64,000 bases of DNA from Candidatus Eisenbacteria bacterium (GTDB taxonomy: Bacteria; Eisenbacteria; RBG-16-71-46): assembly GCA_035712145.1 (NCBI GenBank), contig DASTBI010000036.1, forward strand, positions 1-64,000. The letters are read 5' to 3'. Both the position numbers and the translations under genes were made by a program. The first letter of the stretch is position 1, and each line of letters starts with the position of its first letter. This document shows positions 8,655 through 18,812 of the stretch, piece by piece. Under the pieces are notes generated by a model. It did no database searches. It had not been told where the DNA came from and saw nothing but the letters and a program-made list of their open reading frames with translations.

Positions 8655-9882
8655 AGCGATCGGCTACGCGGAAGCGCGCGAGCGCGTGCTGGCGGCCGCG
8701 GCCCCGTTGCCTCCTGAACCGGTTCCGCTGAGTGGCGTGCGCGGACGCGCACTGCGCCAGGACGTTCGCGCGAGCCACGACCTTCCCTCCTTCCGCAACG
8801 CCTCCATGGACGGGATCGCCGTGCGCTCGGGCGACACCGAGCGGGCTTCGGCCGCGGCGCCACTCGCGCTGCGGGTCGTCGGCGAGATCTCCGCGGGGAC
8901 CGCGCCGGCTCGCGCGCTCCGCGAGGGCGAGTGCATGTGGATCATGACCGGCGCCATGGTGCCGGAGGGCGCCGACGCGGTGGTTCCGGTCGAGGAGCTC
9001 GCGAGGTCCGAATCCGATTCCGAGGTGCTCCTGCCCGTCCGCGCGACGCCGGGCCAGAACCTTCGCGACGCCGGCGCGGATGCCCGGTCCGGAGAGATCG
9101 TCCTGTCCGCGGGCCGCGAGCTCTCCGCCCACGATCTCGCCGTGCTGGCTTCCTTTGCCGTGGCGCGGCCCATGGTCGGAAGGTCGCCACGCGTGGTCGC
9201 GTTGTCGACCGGCGATGAGCTGCTGGACCTGGACGAGCCGCCTCGGGAGGGCGCGATTCGCGACACCAACCTCCCGATGCTGGTCGCACTCCTCGAAGAG
9301 GCGGGCGCCACGCTGGCTGCGGCGAGCCGGCTCCCCGATGACGTGGAGGCGGTGGCGAGCGGCATCGCGGGCGGTTTCGTGACCGGCGACGTCGTGATCA
9401 CGCTCGGCGGAGTCTCGGCCGGCCGCCACGACCCGGTGAAAGTCGCGCTCGCGCGCTTCGGAGGCATTGCCCGATGGCGCGTCGCCATGAAGCCTGGGCG
9501 CCCGCAGGCGTTCGGTGCGCACGACGGGCGGCTCTTCTTCGGGCTTCCGGGGAATCCCGCGTCGGTGGCGTGCGTGTTCGAGGTCCTGGTTCGCCCCGCG
9601 CTGCGGAAGCTTCAGGGCTTCTCGGTGCTCGACCGGCCACGACTCGAGGTCGAGGCGGCGCATCGCATCGAGTCGCGCCGTGGTCGCACCGACTTCGTGC
9701 GAGTCACGCTCGAGCGTCGCGGCGACTCATGGGTGGCGAAAGAGGCGGGAGCGCAGATCTCGGGTCATGTCCTTCCGCAATCCCGCGCGCACGCGCTGCT
9801 CGTGGTGCCGGAGGCGCGCGAGCGCATCGACGCCGGAGGGACCGCCGAGGCGATACTCCTTCGCTGGCCCGATCAGGGATGA
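8632..9882 (+). CDS. moeA: Molybdopterin molybdotransferase MoeA
   Basis: 416 aa, starting at a GTG inside the end of moaC. Inserts molybdate into adenylylated molybdopterin. Signature stretches: SHDLPSFRNASMDGIAVRS, MTGAMVPEGADAVVPVEE, the MPT-binding STGDEL, RDTN, GGVSAGRHDPVK, MKPGRP and FGLPGNPAS; the C-terminal MoeA domain IV is present. Length is normal for the family. The stop overlaps the ATG of the next gene (ATGA), so the downstream membrane protein is probably co-translated although functionally unrelated. Confidence 0.95.
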   Translation: MSTVAAPEAIGYAEARERVLAAAAPLPPEPVPLSGVRGRALRQDVRASHDLPSFRNASMDGIAVRSGDTERASAAAPLALRVVGEISAGTAPARALREGECMWIMTGAMVPEGADAVVPVEELARSESDSEVLLPVRATPGQNLRDAGADARSGEIVLSAGRELSAHDLAVLASFAVARPMVGRSPRVVALSTGDELLDLDEPPREGAIRDTNLPMLVALLEEAGATLAAASRLPDDVEAVASGIAGGFVTGDVVITLGGVSAGRHDPVKVALARFGGIARWRVAMKPGRPQAFGAHDGRLFFGLPGNPASVACVFEVLVRPALRKLQGFSVLDRPRLEVEAAHRIESRRGRTDFVRVTLERRGDSWVAKEAGAQISGHVLPQSRAHALLVVPEARERIDAGGTAEAILLRWPDQG

Positions 9883-11957
9883 AGCGCGGGACCGAGCGCC
9901 GATCGCCGAAGCGAAAGCCCCCGCAGTCCTCGCCGGGTCGCGTCACTCCACCGCCGGACCGGATGCGCACGGCGCCCCTCCCGCTCGGTCATCCCGCCTG
10001 GCTCCTGGCCTTGGCTGCCGCGGCGACCGCCGTGCTCGTCTCGGTGACCTTCGTCATCTACGAGAAGGACTTCTGGCAGCACGTCGCCGTCGGCCGCGCG
10101 CTGTGGCGCCTCGGCCACGTGCCGGACACGCAGATCTGGACCTGGCCCACGTACGGCGAGCCGGCGATGACGCCTTCCTGGGGCTTTCGCCTCCTGATCT
10201 GGCCGGTGTGGCAGGCCGGCGGGGTCTTGGGCCTCTACGGCTGGCGCTGGCTGACCACGCTCCTGGTGTTCGGACTGGCCTTCGTCACCGCGCGGCGCAT
10301 GGGCGCGCGGGGCATGGCGCCGGTGATCGTCCTCGTGCTGTGCGCGCTCACCTATCGGCAGCGCTCCCAGATCCGCCCCGAGACGCTGGCTTCGGTATGG
10401 CTCGCGTGCACCATCGCTCTGCTCGAGTGGCGGCGCGTGTGCTTCAGCGCGGAGCGGTTGCGCGCGCTTCAGGCCTGGCGCGATCCGGCGCTCCTGCTGG
10501 CGCCGCTCCTCTGGGTGTGGATCAACACCCACCTTTCCTATCCGCTCGGCTTCGTGGTCGCGCTCGCCTACGTGGTCGATGCGCAGCGCACGCGGCGACC
10601 GGGCTCGCTCGCGCTGTGGCGCGCCATCGCGCTGGCCACGCTCGTCATCTTCCTCAATCCCTACGGAGTCGCCTCCGTGCTCGAGCCCTTCCGCTTCTTC
10701 ACCGGACAGCGTGACGAGCCCATCTTTCGCATCATCCCCGAGCTGCTGCCGCTCGACCTCGGCCGCAATCTCACCAACCTCCTCCCGCTCGTCCTCTTCG
10801 GATGGCCGGCGCTCCAGATTGCGCGCCTCGTCCGGCGGCGAGGAGACCTCGCCGAAGGCATTCTCGCGGTGTTCTTCATCGCGCTGGCCTTCAGCTCGCA
10901 GCGCTTCCTCGCCTTCGCCATGGTGGTGGCCGCGCCGTTCATGGCCCGGGACCTCGACGCCTGGCTCGCGCCGCGCCGCCTGCCGGGCGCGCTCGCCTCG
11001 CCCACGCTGCGCGCGGTGCTCACCGCCGCTCTTTGCCTCGCGCTGGGTCTGGCCGACTGGCGCCGGCCCGAGTTCCCGATCGGCATCGGCCTCAGGAACG
11101 TCGAATACCCGATCGCGGCCTGCGATTTCATCGCGCGCGAAGGTGTGCGCGGGAGGAGCTTCAACCACTTCTACCTCGGCGGCTACCTGCTCGAGCGGTT
11201 CTGGCCGGACCGCGCGCGGCTGCCTTTCATGGACATCCATCAGACCGGCGCGCGCGAGGACCGCGACCTCTACGCCTTCGCGATGAACGACCTCGCCGCC
11301 TGGCGCGAGCTGGACCGCCGTCATCGCTTCGAGTGGGTGCTGCTCCGGCGCACGGCCTATGCGGGCGATCTCATCGTCGAGCACCTGGACGCCGACACGT
11401 CGTTCGCGCTGGTCTTCATGGACGACGCCGCCGCGCTGTGGGTGCGCAAGGCCGGCGCGCTGTCGGCGCTGGCCGCGCGCTTCGCCTATCGCGAGCTGTC
11501 CGCCGGCACCGCGCGGCTCGCGGCGCTCGGCGCGGCCGCGACCAGCGATTCCACGCGGCGTGCTTCCATCGTGGCCGAGCTCGAGCGTGAAGCCGCGGGC
11601 TCTCCCTATCACGCGCAGGCCCTCGGCCGGCTGGGCAGTCTGGATCTGGCGGTGGGCGACCTCGCGGCCGCCGAGAAGCACCTGCGCGGCGCACTCGCCT
11701 CCGATCCCTTCGCGCCGCGTGCGCACGAGCGGCTCGGACTGGTGGCGCTGGCGCTCGGACGGCCGAAGGAAGCGCTCGAGCACTTCGAGCTCGAGCGGCG
11801 CAATGGCCCATTCCCTCGCGAACAGCTCGCGTTGGGACGGGCCTGGCAGGCCCTCGGCGATCGCGAGCGGGCCCGGACCCACTATCGCCGCGAGCTGGAG
11901 CAGGACCCGGGGAACGCCGAGGCGAGCGACTCGCTCGCGGCGCTCGATCGCCGCTAG
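9879..11957 (+). CDS. Polytopic membrane protein with C-terminal TPR repeats
   Basis: 692 aa from the ATG at 9879, which overlaps the moeA stop; an alternative ATG lies at 9963. A basic, proline-rich cytoplasmic N-terminus is followed by about nine hydrophobic helices. After TM1 comes a loop (YEKDFWQHVAVGRALW) analogous to the active-site loop of GT-C glycosyltransferases. A lumenal domain and then TPR units (HAQALGRLGSLDLAVGDLAAAEKHL and the following PFAPRAHERLGLVALALGRP repeat) finish the protein. It looks like a GT-C or O-antigen-ligase-type protein, but no catalytic motif is decisive. Convergent with nuoN across 14 bases. Confidence 0.72.
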   Translation: MKRGTERRSPKRKPPQSSPGRVTPPPDRMRTAPLPLGHPAWLLALAAAATAVLVSVTFVIYEKDFWQHVAVGRALWRLGHVPDTQIWTWPTYGEPAMTPSWGFRLLIWPVWQAGGVLGLYGWRWLTTLLVFGLAFVTARRMGARGMAPVIVLVLCALTYRQRSQIRPETLASVWLACTIALLEWRRVCFSAERLRALQAWRDPALLLAPLLWVWINTHLSYPLGFVVALAYVVDAQRTRRPGSLALWRAIALATLVIFLNPYGVASVLEPFRFFTGQRDEPIFRIIPELLPLDLGRNLTNLLPLVLFGWPALQIARLVRRRGDLAEGILAVFFIALAFSSQRFLAFAMVVAAPFMARDLDAWLAPRRLPGALASPTLRAVLTAALCLALGLADWRRPEFPIGIGLRNVEYPIAACDFIAREGVRGRSFNHFYLGGYLLERFWPDRARLPFMDIHQTGAREDRDLYAFAMNDLAAWRELDRRHRFEWVLLRRTAYAGDLIVEHLDADTSFALVFMDDAAALWVRKAGALSALAARFAYRELSAGTARLAALGAAATSDSTRRASIVAELEREAAGSPYHAQALGRLGSLDLAVGDLAAAEKHLRGALASDPFAPRAHERLGLVALALGRPKEALEHFELERRNGPFPREQLALGRAWQALGDRERARTHYRRELEQDPGNAEASDSLAALDRR

Positions 11958-11971
11958 GTTTCCTGAACCAA

Positions 11972-13435
11972 TCAGAGCATTCCGAGGACGCTCTTCTGCG
12001 CCTGGACGAGCAAGCCCTGAGCCTGCACACCCCACCACAAGGTGAGCGCCAGCGCGATCAGGACCCCGACGGCGGCCGGCACGGTCCACGACACCGGCAC
12101 CGGCTCTCCGCGTGGCTCCTGCATGTACATCGCCACCGTGACGCGCAGGTAGTAGAAGACGGAGACCACCGAGTTCACGACGCCGACGATCACGAGCGGG
12201 ATGAGATCGGCTTTCACCGCGACGCTGAACAGGTAGAGCTTGCCCATGAAGCCCGCCGTCGGAGGGATTCCGCCGAGCGAGATCATGAAGATCGCCATCG
12301 CCAGGCCCAGCATCGGTTGCCGGAAGCCGAGTCCCGCGAGATCGGAGATCAGCACGCGCTCATCGGCCCCCCGGCCCATCAGGGCCAGCACTCCGAAAGC
12401 TCCGAGGTTCATGAGCGAGTAGACCGCCAGATAGAAGAGCGCCGCCGACGCGCCGTCGCGCCCGCCGGCGACGAGCGCGATGAGCACGTATCCGGCGTGA
12501 GCGATGCTGGAATAGGCCAGCATGCGCTTGAGGTTGTTCTGGAGGAGCGCGGTCACGTTGCCCACGGTCATGGTCAGGATGGCGAGCCAGGTGAGGATGG
12601 GCTTCCAGTCGGTCTGCAGATCGGCCAGGGCCAGGAGCACCACGCGCAGCAACGCGGCGAAGCCGGCGGCCTTGGCGCCCACCGACATGTAGCCGGTCAC
12701 CGTGGTCGGCGCGCCTTCGTACGCGTCGGGCGTCCACATGTGGAAGGGCACCAGCGCCACTTTGAAGGCGAAGCCCACGAGCAGCAGCAGCGAGCCGGCG
12801 ACGAGCAAGGGATTGGAGAGCAGCGGCGAGCCCGCGAGGAAGGCCGCCATGCGGCCCAGGTTCGTGGTCCCGGTCGCGCCGTAGAGCAGTGCGATGCCGT
12901 AGAGCAGGAAGCCGCTGGCGAAGGCGCCGAGCAGGAAATACTTCATCGCGGCTTCGTTCGAATCCAAACGGTTCCGCTGGAAGCCCACCAGCACGTAGAG
13001 CGCGAGCGACATCAGCTCGAGGCCGAGGAAGATGGTGATGAGATCGTTCGACGCCGACATGATGATCATGCCCAGGGTCGACGAAAGCAGCAGGGCGTAG
13101 TACTCGGACTGGTTGATGCGCATTCGCTTGACGTAGTCCCACGACAGGAGCACCGCGATCGCGGCGATACCCAGGAACATCAGGGTGAAGAACACCGTGA
13201 ATCCGTCATGGATGAGCATTCCGTCGAACAGCGCCCGCTTGGCGTCGCGCACGCGGAACACGGCGTAGGCGGCCGCGCCCAAGACGAGGAGCGACAGCAC
13301 GGCCGAGCGGCTCGAGTCCGGCTTGGCGGGAATGAACTCGAGCAGGAGCAGAAGCAGCACGCCGACGGAGAGCGCGATCACCGCGCCCATCGCCCACCAG
13401 TCCACGTTCAGGAACACCGGAGGCTCGAGGATCAT
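11972..13435 (-). CDS. nuoN: NADH-quinone oxidoreductase subunit N
   Basis: 487 aa antiporter-like membrane subunit of complex I, with about 14 hydrophobic helices. The longer open frame upstream is a shadow of nuoM. Start at the ATG at 13435, overlapping the nuoM stop as ATGA. Conserved features include LGLELMSLALYVLVGF, the lysine-bearing FAFKVALVPFHMWTPDAYEGAPT and LAYSSIAHAGYVL, plus SLGGIPPTAGFMGK. Last gene of the etf-nuo operon; proton-translocating distal arm. Confidence 0.95.
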   Translation of the reverse strand: MILEPPVFLNVDWWAMGAVIALSVGVLLLLLLEFIPAKPDSSRSAVLSLLVLGAAAYAVFRVRDAKRALFDGMLIHDGFTVFFTLMFLGIAAIAVLLSWDYVKRMRINQSEYYALLLSSTLGMIIMSASNDLITIFLGLELMSLALYVLVGFQRNRLDSNEAAMKYFLLGAFASGFLLYGIALLYGATGTTNLGRMAAFLAGSPLLSNPLLVAGSLLLLVGFAFKVALVPFHMWTPDAYEGAPTTVTGYMSVGAKAAGFAALLRVVLLALADLQTDWKPILTWLAILTMTVGNVTALLQNNLKRMLAYSSIAHAGYVLIALVAGGRDGASAALFYLAVYSLMNLGAFGVLALMGRGADERVLISDLAGLGFRQPMLGLAMAIFMISLGGIPPTAGFMGKLYLFSVAVKADLIPLVIVGVVNSVVSVFYYLRVTVAMYMQEPRGEPVPVSWTVPAAVGVLIALALTLWWGVQAQGLLVQAQKSVLGML

Positions 13436-15009
13436 CGTCCGGATCCTTCCTTCTGGACGGGCGGCTGAAGCAGGGGCGCAACGTCCGGAAGCTGGTTGGC
13501 GGCGCTCATCTTGCCGCTGGCGACAGCTCGCGCGCGCATCAGCGCGAGCGTGCGCTCGAGCGCGGGCTGGGTGCGGTCGATGAACGGCTGCGGCGCGACC
13601 CCCATCCAGAAGATCAGGATCAGGATCGGCGCGAACACCAGCCGCTCGCGCCACGAGAGGTCCTTGAGGTTCTCGTTCTCCGCGTGGGTCACGGGTCCGA
13701 ACACGACGCGCTGGAACATCCACAGCATGTAGACCGCGGACAGGATCACGCCGACCGCGGCCAGCGCAGCCCACCACGGGTTGGTGCGGAAGGCGCCGAG
13801 CAGGACCAGGAACTCACCCACGAACCCGTTGGTGCCGGGCAGGCCGATCGACGAGAGCATCACCACCAGGAAGACCGTGGCGAACACCGGCAGCGGCTTC
13901 CACAGTCCGCCGAAGTCCGAGATCAGGCGCGTATGCCGGCGCTCGTAGATGACGCCGACCAGGAGGAACAAAGCGCCCGTCGAGACCCCGTGGTTCAGCA
14001 TCTGCAGCAGCGAGCCGGTCAGTCCCTGCGTGTTCATGGCGAAGAGTCCCAGCATGCAGAACCCGAGATGGCTCACCGAGGAGTAGGCCACGAGCTTCTT
14101 GAGATCGGGCTGCACCATGGCCACCAGCGCGCCGTACCAGATGCCGATGATCGAGAGCCCGATGATCCACGGCGTCAGCTCGACCGAGGCGATCGGGAAC
14201 AGCGGCATCGCGAAGCGCACGAAGCCGTAGGTGCCCATCTTGAGCAGCACGGCGGCGAGGATCACCGATCCCGCGGTGGGCGCCTCGACGTGCGCGTCGG
14301 GCAGCCATGTGTGGAACGGGAACATCGGCACCTTGATCGCGAACGCCACCGCGAAGGCGAGGAACAGCCAGGTCTGCACGACCGGCGCGATCGGCATCTG
14401 GTAGAAGGCGTCGAGCGCGAAGCTCGGCACGCCGCTGAACGAGCGCTGGAGGAAGTAGAGCCACAGGATCGCCACCAGCATCAGGACGCTGCCGGCCATG
14501 GTGTAGAGGAAGAACTTGATCGCGGCGTACACGCGACGCGGGCCGCCCCAGACTCCGATCAGGAGGTACATGGGCACCAGCATCGCTTCCCAGAAGACGT
14601 AGAAGAGCAACACGTCGGTGGCCAGGAAGGTCCCGAGCATCCCGGCTTCGAGCGCCAGCACGCACGCGTAGAACTCGCGGGCCCGCTTCTCGACCGCGGA
14701 GTAGGCGCCGACGACGGCGATCGCGGTGAGCACGACGGTCAGCAGGACCAGCAGCACCGACACGCCGTCGACGCCCAGCGAATAGCGAGCCCCGAACGCG
14801 GGCAGCCAGCTCGTCGACTCGGCGAACTGCCACCCCGGCAGGCGGGGATCGAGGCGCCACCACAGCGGCAGCGCGATCGCGAACTCGGCGAGCGCGACCA
14901 GGGTGGCCCAGGTGCGGATCAGGCCTTCGCGGCGCGCCGGCAGGAGCACGATGACGGCCGCCCCCACGAGCGGGAAGAAGACGATGGTGGAGAGCCAGGG
15001 CAGCGTCAT
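13432..15009 (-). CDS. nuoM: NADH-quinone oxidoreductase subunit M
   Basis: 525 aa antiporter-like complex I subunit. Diagnostic segments: LGVDGVSVLLVLL, FYVFWEAMLVPMYLLIGVWGG (the key Glu of the TM5 proton channel), KVPMFPFHTWLPDAHVEAPT, LKKLVAYSSVSHLGFCMLG and SSIGLPGTNGFVGEF. Normal length for the family. Sits 4 bases downstream of nuoL and overlaps nuoN by ATGA. Confidence 0.96.
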   Translation of the reverse strand: MTLPWLSTIVFFPLVGAAVIVLLPARREGLIRTWATLVALAEFAIALPLWWRLDPRLPGWQFAESTSWLPAFGARYSLGVDGVSVLLVLLTVVLTAIAVVGAYSAVEKRAREFYACVLALEAGMLGTFLATDVLLFYVFWEAMLVPMYLLIGVWGGPRRVYAAIKFFLYTMAGSVLMLVAILWLYFLQRSFSGVPSFALDAFYQMPIAPVVQTWLFLAFAVAFAIKVPMFPFHTWLPDAHVEAPTAGSVILAAVLLKMGTYGFVRFAMPLFPIASVELTPWIIGLSIIGIWYGALVAMVQPDLKKLVAYSSVSHLGFCMLGLFAMNTQGLTGSLLQMLNHGVSTGALFLLVGVIYERRHTRLISDFGGLWKPLPVFATVFLVVMLSSIGLPGTNGFVGEFLVLLGAFRTNPWWAALAAVGVILSAVYMLWMFQRVVFGPVTHAENENLKDLSWRERLVFAPILILIFWMGVAPQPFIDRTQPALERTLALMRARAVASGKMSAANQLPDVAPLLQPPVQKEGSGR

Positions 15010-15013
15010 CGGA

Positions 15014-16960
15014 TCAGCGCCTCAGGAAGTGGAGCACGAGCGCGGCGGCGCCGATCGCGATGAACAGCGCGTAGGTGCCGACGAATCCCGTCTGGGCGAG
15101 CCGCAGGACCGCCGAAGCTCCCTCGAAGACGTACGCGACCCCGTTCACGGCGCCGTCGACCACCTTCACGTCCCAGAACCGCCAGAGTTGTTCGCTGGCA
15201 CGGTGGACCGGAGCGACCACGACGCGGTCGTACAGCTCGTCGACCCAGTACTTGTTGAGGAGCAGGCGGTGGAGCGCTGACAACCGCTGCTGCAGCCGGG
15301 TGGCCAGGCCAGGATCCTCCAGATACGCGCGGAACGCGAGTGCGATGCCGGCGCCGGCGACCGCGACGGACAACCCCATCAGGGCGATCTCCACCGTCGG
15401 GCTCACCGCGTGCTCGGCAGCGCCGTGCGCCGCGTCGCCCAGAGCGTGGGCCACCGGGTCGGGTGCGAAGACCGGGGCCAGCCAGCGCTCGAGCAGATGG
15501 CCGCCCTTCTGGAAGGGCAGTCCGACCCAGCCACCGATGACGGACAGCACCGCGAGCACGACCAGCGGAATCGTCATGCTGGGCGGCGATTCGTGGAGAT
15601 GGTGCTCCGCGTCGTGCGTGAGCCGTGACGGCCCGCGGAAGGCGAGCACGTACAGCCGGAACATGTAGAACGCGGTGAGGAAGGCGCCCAGGAGCCCCAC
15701 CGCCCACACCCCGTAGTGGCCGCTCGCGAACGCGTGATGGAGGATCTCGTCCTTGCTGAAGAAGCCCGCGAACGGCGGAATCCCGGCGATCGCGATCGTG
15801 GCCACCAGCATGGTGCCGTGCGTCCAGGGCAGCCTCGGGGCCAGGCCTCCCATGCGGCGCAGGTCCTGCTCGTCCGAGAGCGCATGGATCACCGAGCCCG
15901 CGCCGAGGAACAGCAGCGCCTTGAAGAAGGCGTGCGTCATGAGGTGGAAGATCCCCGAGCTGAAGCCCCCGACACCGCAGGCGAAGAACATGTACCCGAG
16001 CTGGCTCACGGTCGAGTAAGCGAGCACGCGCTTGATGTCGGTCTGGGCGAGGCCGATGGTCGCGGCGAGCAGCGCCGTGGCCGCGCCGATCACGGCCACC
16101 ACCTCCATGGAGATCGGCGCCATCTGGAACAGCGAGTGACAGCGGGCCACCATGTAGACGCCGGCGGTTACCATGGTCGCGGCATGAATCAGCGCCGACA
16201 CCGGCGTGGGCCCTTCCATGGCGTCGGGGAGCCAGGTGTAGAGCGGAATCTGGGCGCTCTTCCCGGTGGCGCCGAGGAACAGCAGCAAGGTGGCGGTGGT
16301 GATGATCGCGCCTCCGGCGGCGAAGACGTGCGGCGCGATCGCGAACAGGCGGTCGAACTGGATGCTGCCTCCCCATGCGAACAGCGTGAGCATGCCGAGA
16401 AGGAATCCGAAGTCGCCGATGCGGTTGACGATGAACGCCTTCTTGCCTGCTTCGGCCGCCGAGGGCTTCGTGTACCAGAACCCGATGAGCAGGTACGAGC
16501 AGAGCCCGACGCCTTCCCAGCCGACGAACATGAGCAGGAAGTTGTCGGCGAGCACGAGCGTGAGCATCGAGAACATGAAGAGATTGAGGTACAGGAAGAA
16601 GCGGCGGAACGAGGCGTCGTGCGCCATGTAACCCACCGAGTAGACATGGATCAGGAATCCCACTCCGGTCACGACCAGCACCATGACCGCGGAGAGCGGG
16701 TCGAGCAGGAACCCCACGTCGGCCGAGAAGTCCCCGACCTGCATCCAGCGGTAGGCCAGCTCGCTGATCGCGCGATCGTCCTCGGGCCGCCCTGCCAGCA
16801 GCATGACGGCTCGAACCGCGGCCAGGAACGCGAGCCACACCGCGCCGCAACCGAGCCACGCGGTGCCGCGCTTGCCGAGCTTGTCGCCGATCAGGAGGTT
16901 CAGGAGCACGGCCGCGAGCGGCAGCGCCGGGATGATCCACAGGACGGGGAAAGCGCTCAT
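15014..16960 (-). CDS. nuoL: NADH-quinone oxidoreductase subunit L
   Basis: 648 aa, the largest antiporter-like subunit, whose long C-terminal lateral helix bridges the membrane arm. Diagnostic segments: VGFLIHVYSVGYM, NLFMFSMLTLVLADNFLLMFVGWEGVGLCSYLLIGFW, AQIPLYTWLPDAMEGPTPVSALIHAATMVTAGVYM, KRVLAYSTVSQLGYM and GIPPFAGFFSKDEI. The C-terminal extension contains a variable Ala/Gly-rich loop around 500-530. The stop of nuoK directly abuts its ATG. Confidence 0.97.
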   Translation of the reverse strand: MSAFPVLWIIPALPLAAVLLNLLIGDKLGKRGTAWLGCGAVWLAFLAAVRAVMLLAGRPEDDRAISELAYRWMQVGDFSADVGFLLDPLSAVMVLVVTGVGFLIHVYSVGYMAHDASFRRFFLYLNLFMFSMLTLVLADNFLLMFVGWEGVGLCSYLLIGFWYTKPSAAEAGKKAFIVNRIGDFGFLLGMLTLFAWGGSIQFDRLFAIAPHVFAAGGAIITTATLLLFLGATGKSAQIPLYTWLPDAMEGPTPVSALIHAATMVTAGVYMVARCHSLFQMAPISMEVVAVIGAATALLAATIGLAQTDIKRVLAYSTVSQLGYMFFACGVGGFSSGIFHLMTHAFFKALLFLGAGSVIHALSDEQDLRRMGGLAPRLPWTHGTMLVATIAIAGIPPFAGFFSKDEILHHAFASGHYGVWAVGLLGAFLTAFYMFRLYVLAFRGPSRLTHDAEHHLHESPPSMTIPLVVLAVLSVIGGWVGLPFQKGGHLLERWLAPVFAPDPVAHALGDAAHGAAEHAVSPTVEIALMGLSVAVAGAGIALAFRAYLEDPGLATRLQQRLSALHRLLLNKYWVDELYDRVVVAPVHRASEQLWRFWDVKVVDGAVNGVAYVFEGASAVLRLAQTGFVGTYALFIAIGAAALVLHFLRR

Positions 16961-17274
16961 CTATCCCTTGAGCAGATTGATCTCATCGACGTACACCGTC
17001 TCCTTGAGCCGGAACACGTTGACGATGATGGCCAGTCCGATCGCCACTTCCGCGGCGGCGACGGTCATGACGAAGAACACGAACACCTGGCCGTCCAGCG
17101 ACTGGAGATCGCGGGCGAAGGCCACGAACGCCAGGTTCGCGGCGTTGAGCATGAGCTCGATGGACATGAAGATGACCAGCGCGTTGCGCCGCACCAGCAC
17201 GCCCACCACGCCGATCGTGAACAGCACGGCGCTGAGGATCAGAAACCAGGACACCGGGACGGTGGCCGGCAGGC

Positions 17275-17278
<4 letters not shown>
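16961..17278 (-). CDS. nuoK: NADH-quinone oxidoreductase subunit K
   Basis: 105 aa with three transmembrane helices, the normal size. Conserved [18 protein letters not shown] carries the membrane-buried glutamate, and [20 protein letters not shown] carries the second one. Part of the quinone-proximal proton path with NuoA and NuoJ. Its ATG overlaps the nuoJ stop (ATGA). Confidence 0.96.
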
Positions 17279-17801
<523 letters not shown>

Positions 17802-17805
<4 letters not shown>

Positions 17806-18812
17806 GCGTTCTGCCGCCAGAAGATCACCAGCGCGGTGACCAGGATGTTGAGGATGGACACCGGCAGCAGGACCTTCCATCCCAGGTTCATGAGCTGGTC
17901 GTAGCGCAGCCTCGGATAGGTCCACCGCACCCAGATGAAGAAGAACACCAGCACCCCGAGCTTGGCGAAGAACCACAGGAACTTGAGCGAGTCGGGCAGC
18001 CACGGCCCGTTCCAGCCGCCAAGGAACAAGGTCGTGGCGATACAGCAGATGGAGAGCACGTTGGCGAACTCGCCGAGGAAGAACAGGCCGAATTTCATGC
18101 TCGAGTACTCGGTGTGGAACCCGGCGACCAGCTCGGCCTCGGCTTCGGGAAGATCGAAAGGCGCGCGGTTGGTCTCGGCCAGCGCGGTGATCATGAAGAT
18201 CGCGAAGGCCACCGGCTGATAGACCACGAACCACATCGACTCCTGCGACTTCACGATGTCGACCAGCGAGAGCGATCCGGAGAGCAGCAGCACGCCGATC
18301 GTCGAGAGGCCCATCGCCAGCTCGTAGGAGATCATCTGAGCCGACGAGCGCAGCCCTCCGAGCAGCGCGTACTTGTTGTTCGAGGACCACCCGCCGAGCG
18401 TGATCGAGTAGACGCCGAGGCTGGACAGAGCGAGGAACAGCAACAGTCCGACGTTGATGTCGGTGACCCGGAACGCGTCGGTCGGGCCGAACGGGACCAC
18501 CGAGAAGGTGACCAGCGCCGGGATCACCGCCAGCATGGGCGCGATATGGAAGATGACCTTGTTGGCGCCGTCGGGAATGAACTCTTCCTTGAAGAAGAGC
18601 TTCAGCACGTCGGCGACGGGCTGGAACAGCCCGAGCGGACCCACGCGATTGGGGCCGGTGCGCGCCTGCATGTGGCCTGCGACCTTTCGCTCGGCGTAGA
18701 TGAGGTACGAGACCACGCCGAGCATGGCGTGGAGGATGACCAGGATCTTGACCAGCGCCCAGAAGACGAACTGGAAGTCGGGATGACTCCAGAGTGCGGC
18801 CAGATCGCTCAC
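17802..18812 (-). CDS. nuoH: NADH-quinone oxidoreductase subunit H
   Basis: 336 aa from a GTG at 18812 overlapping the nuoG stop (GTGA). Membrane subunit that forms much of the quinone chamber. Conserved [72 protein letters not shown] (split by conserved Glu residues) and the C-terminal [13 protein letters not shown] are all present. Eight predicted helices. Confidence 0.97.

Noticed and set aside
11958-11971. Terminator between the convergent GT/TPR and nuoN genes
   Set aside because: The 14-base gap has no stem-loop or T-run.
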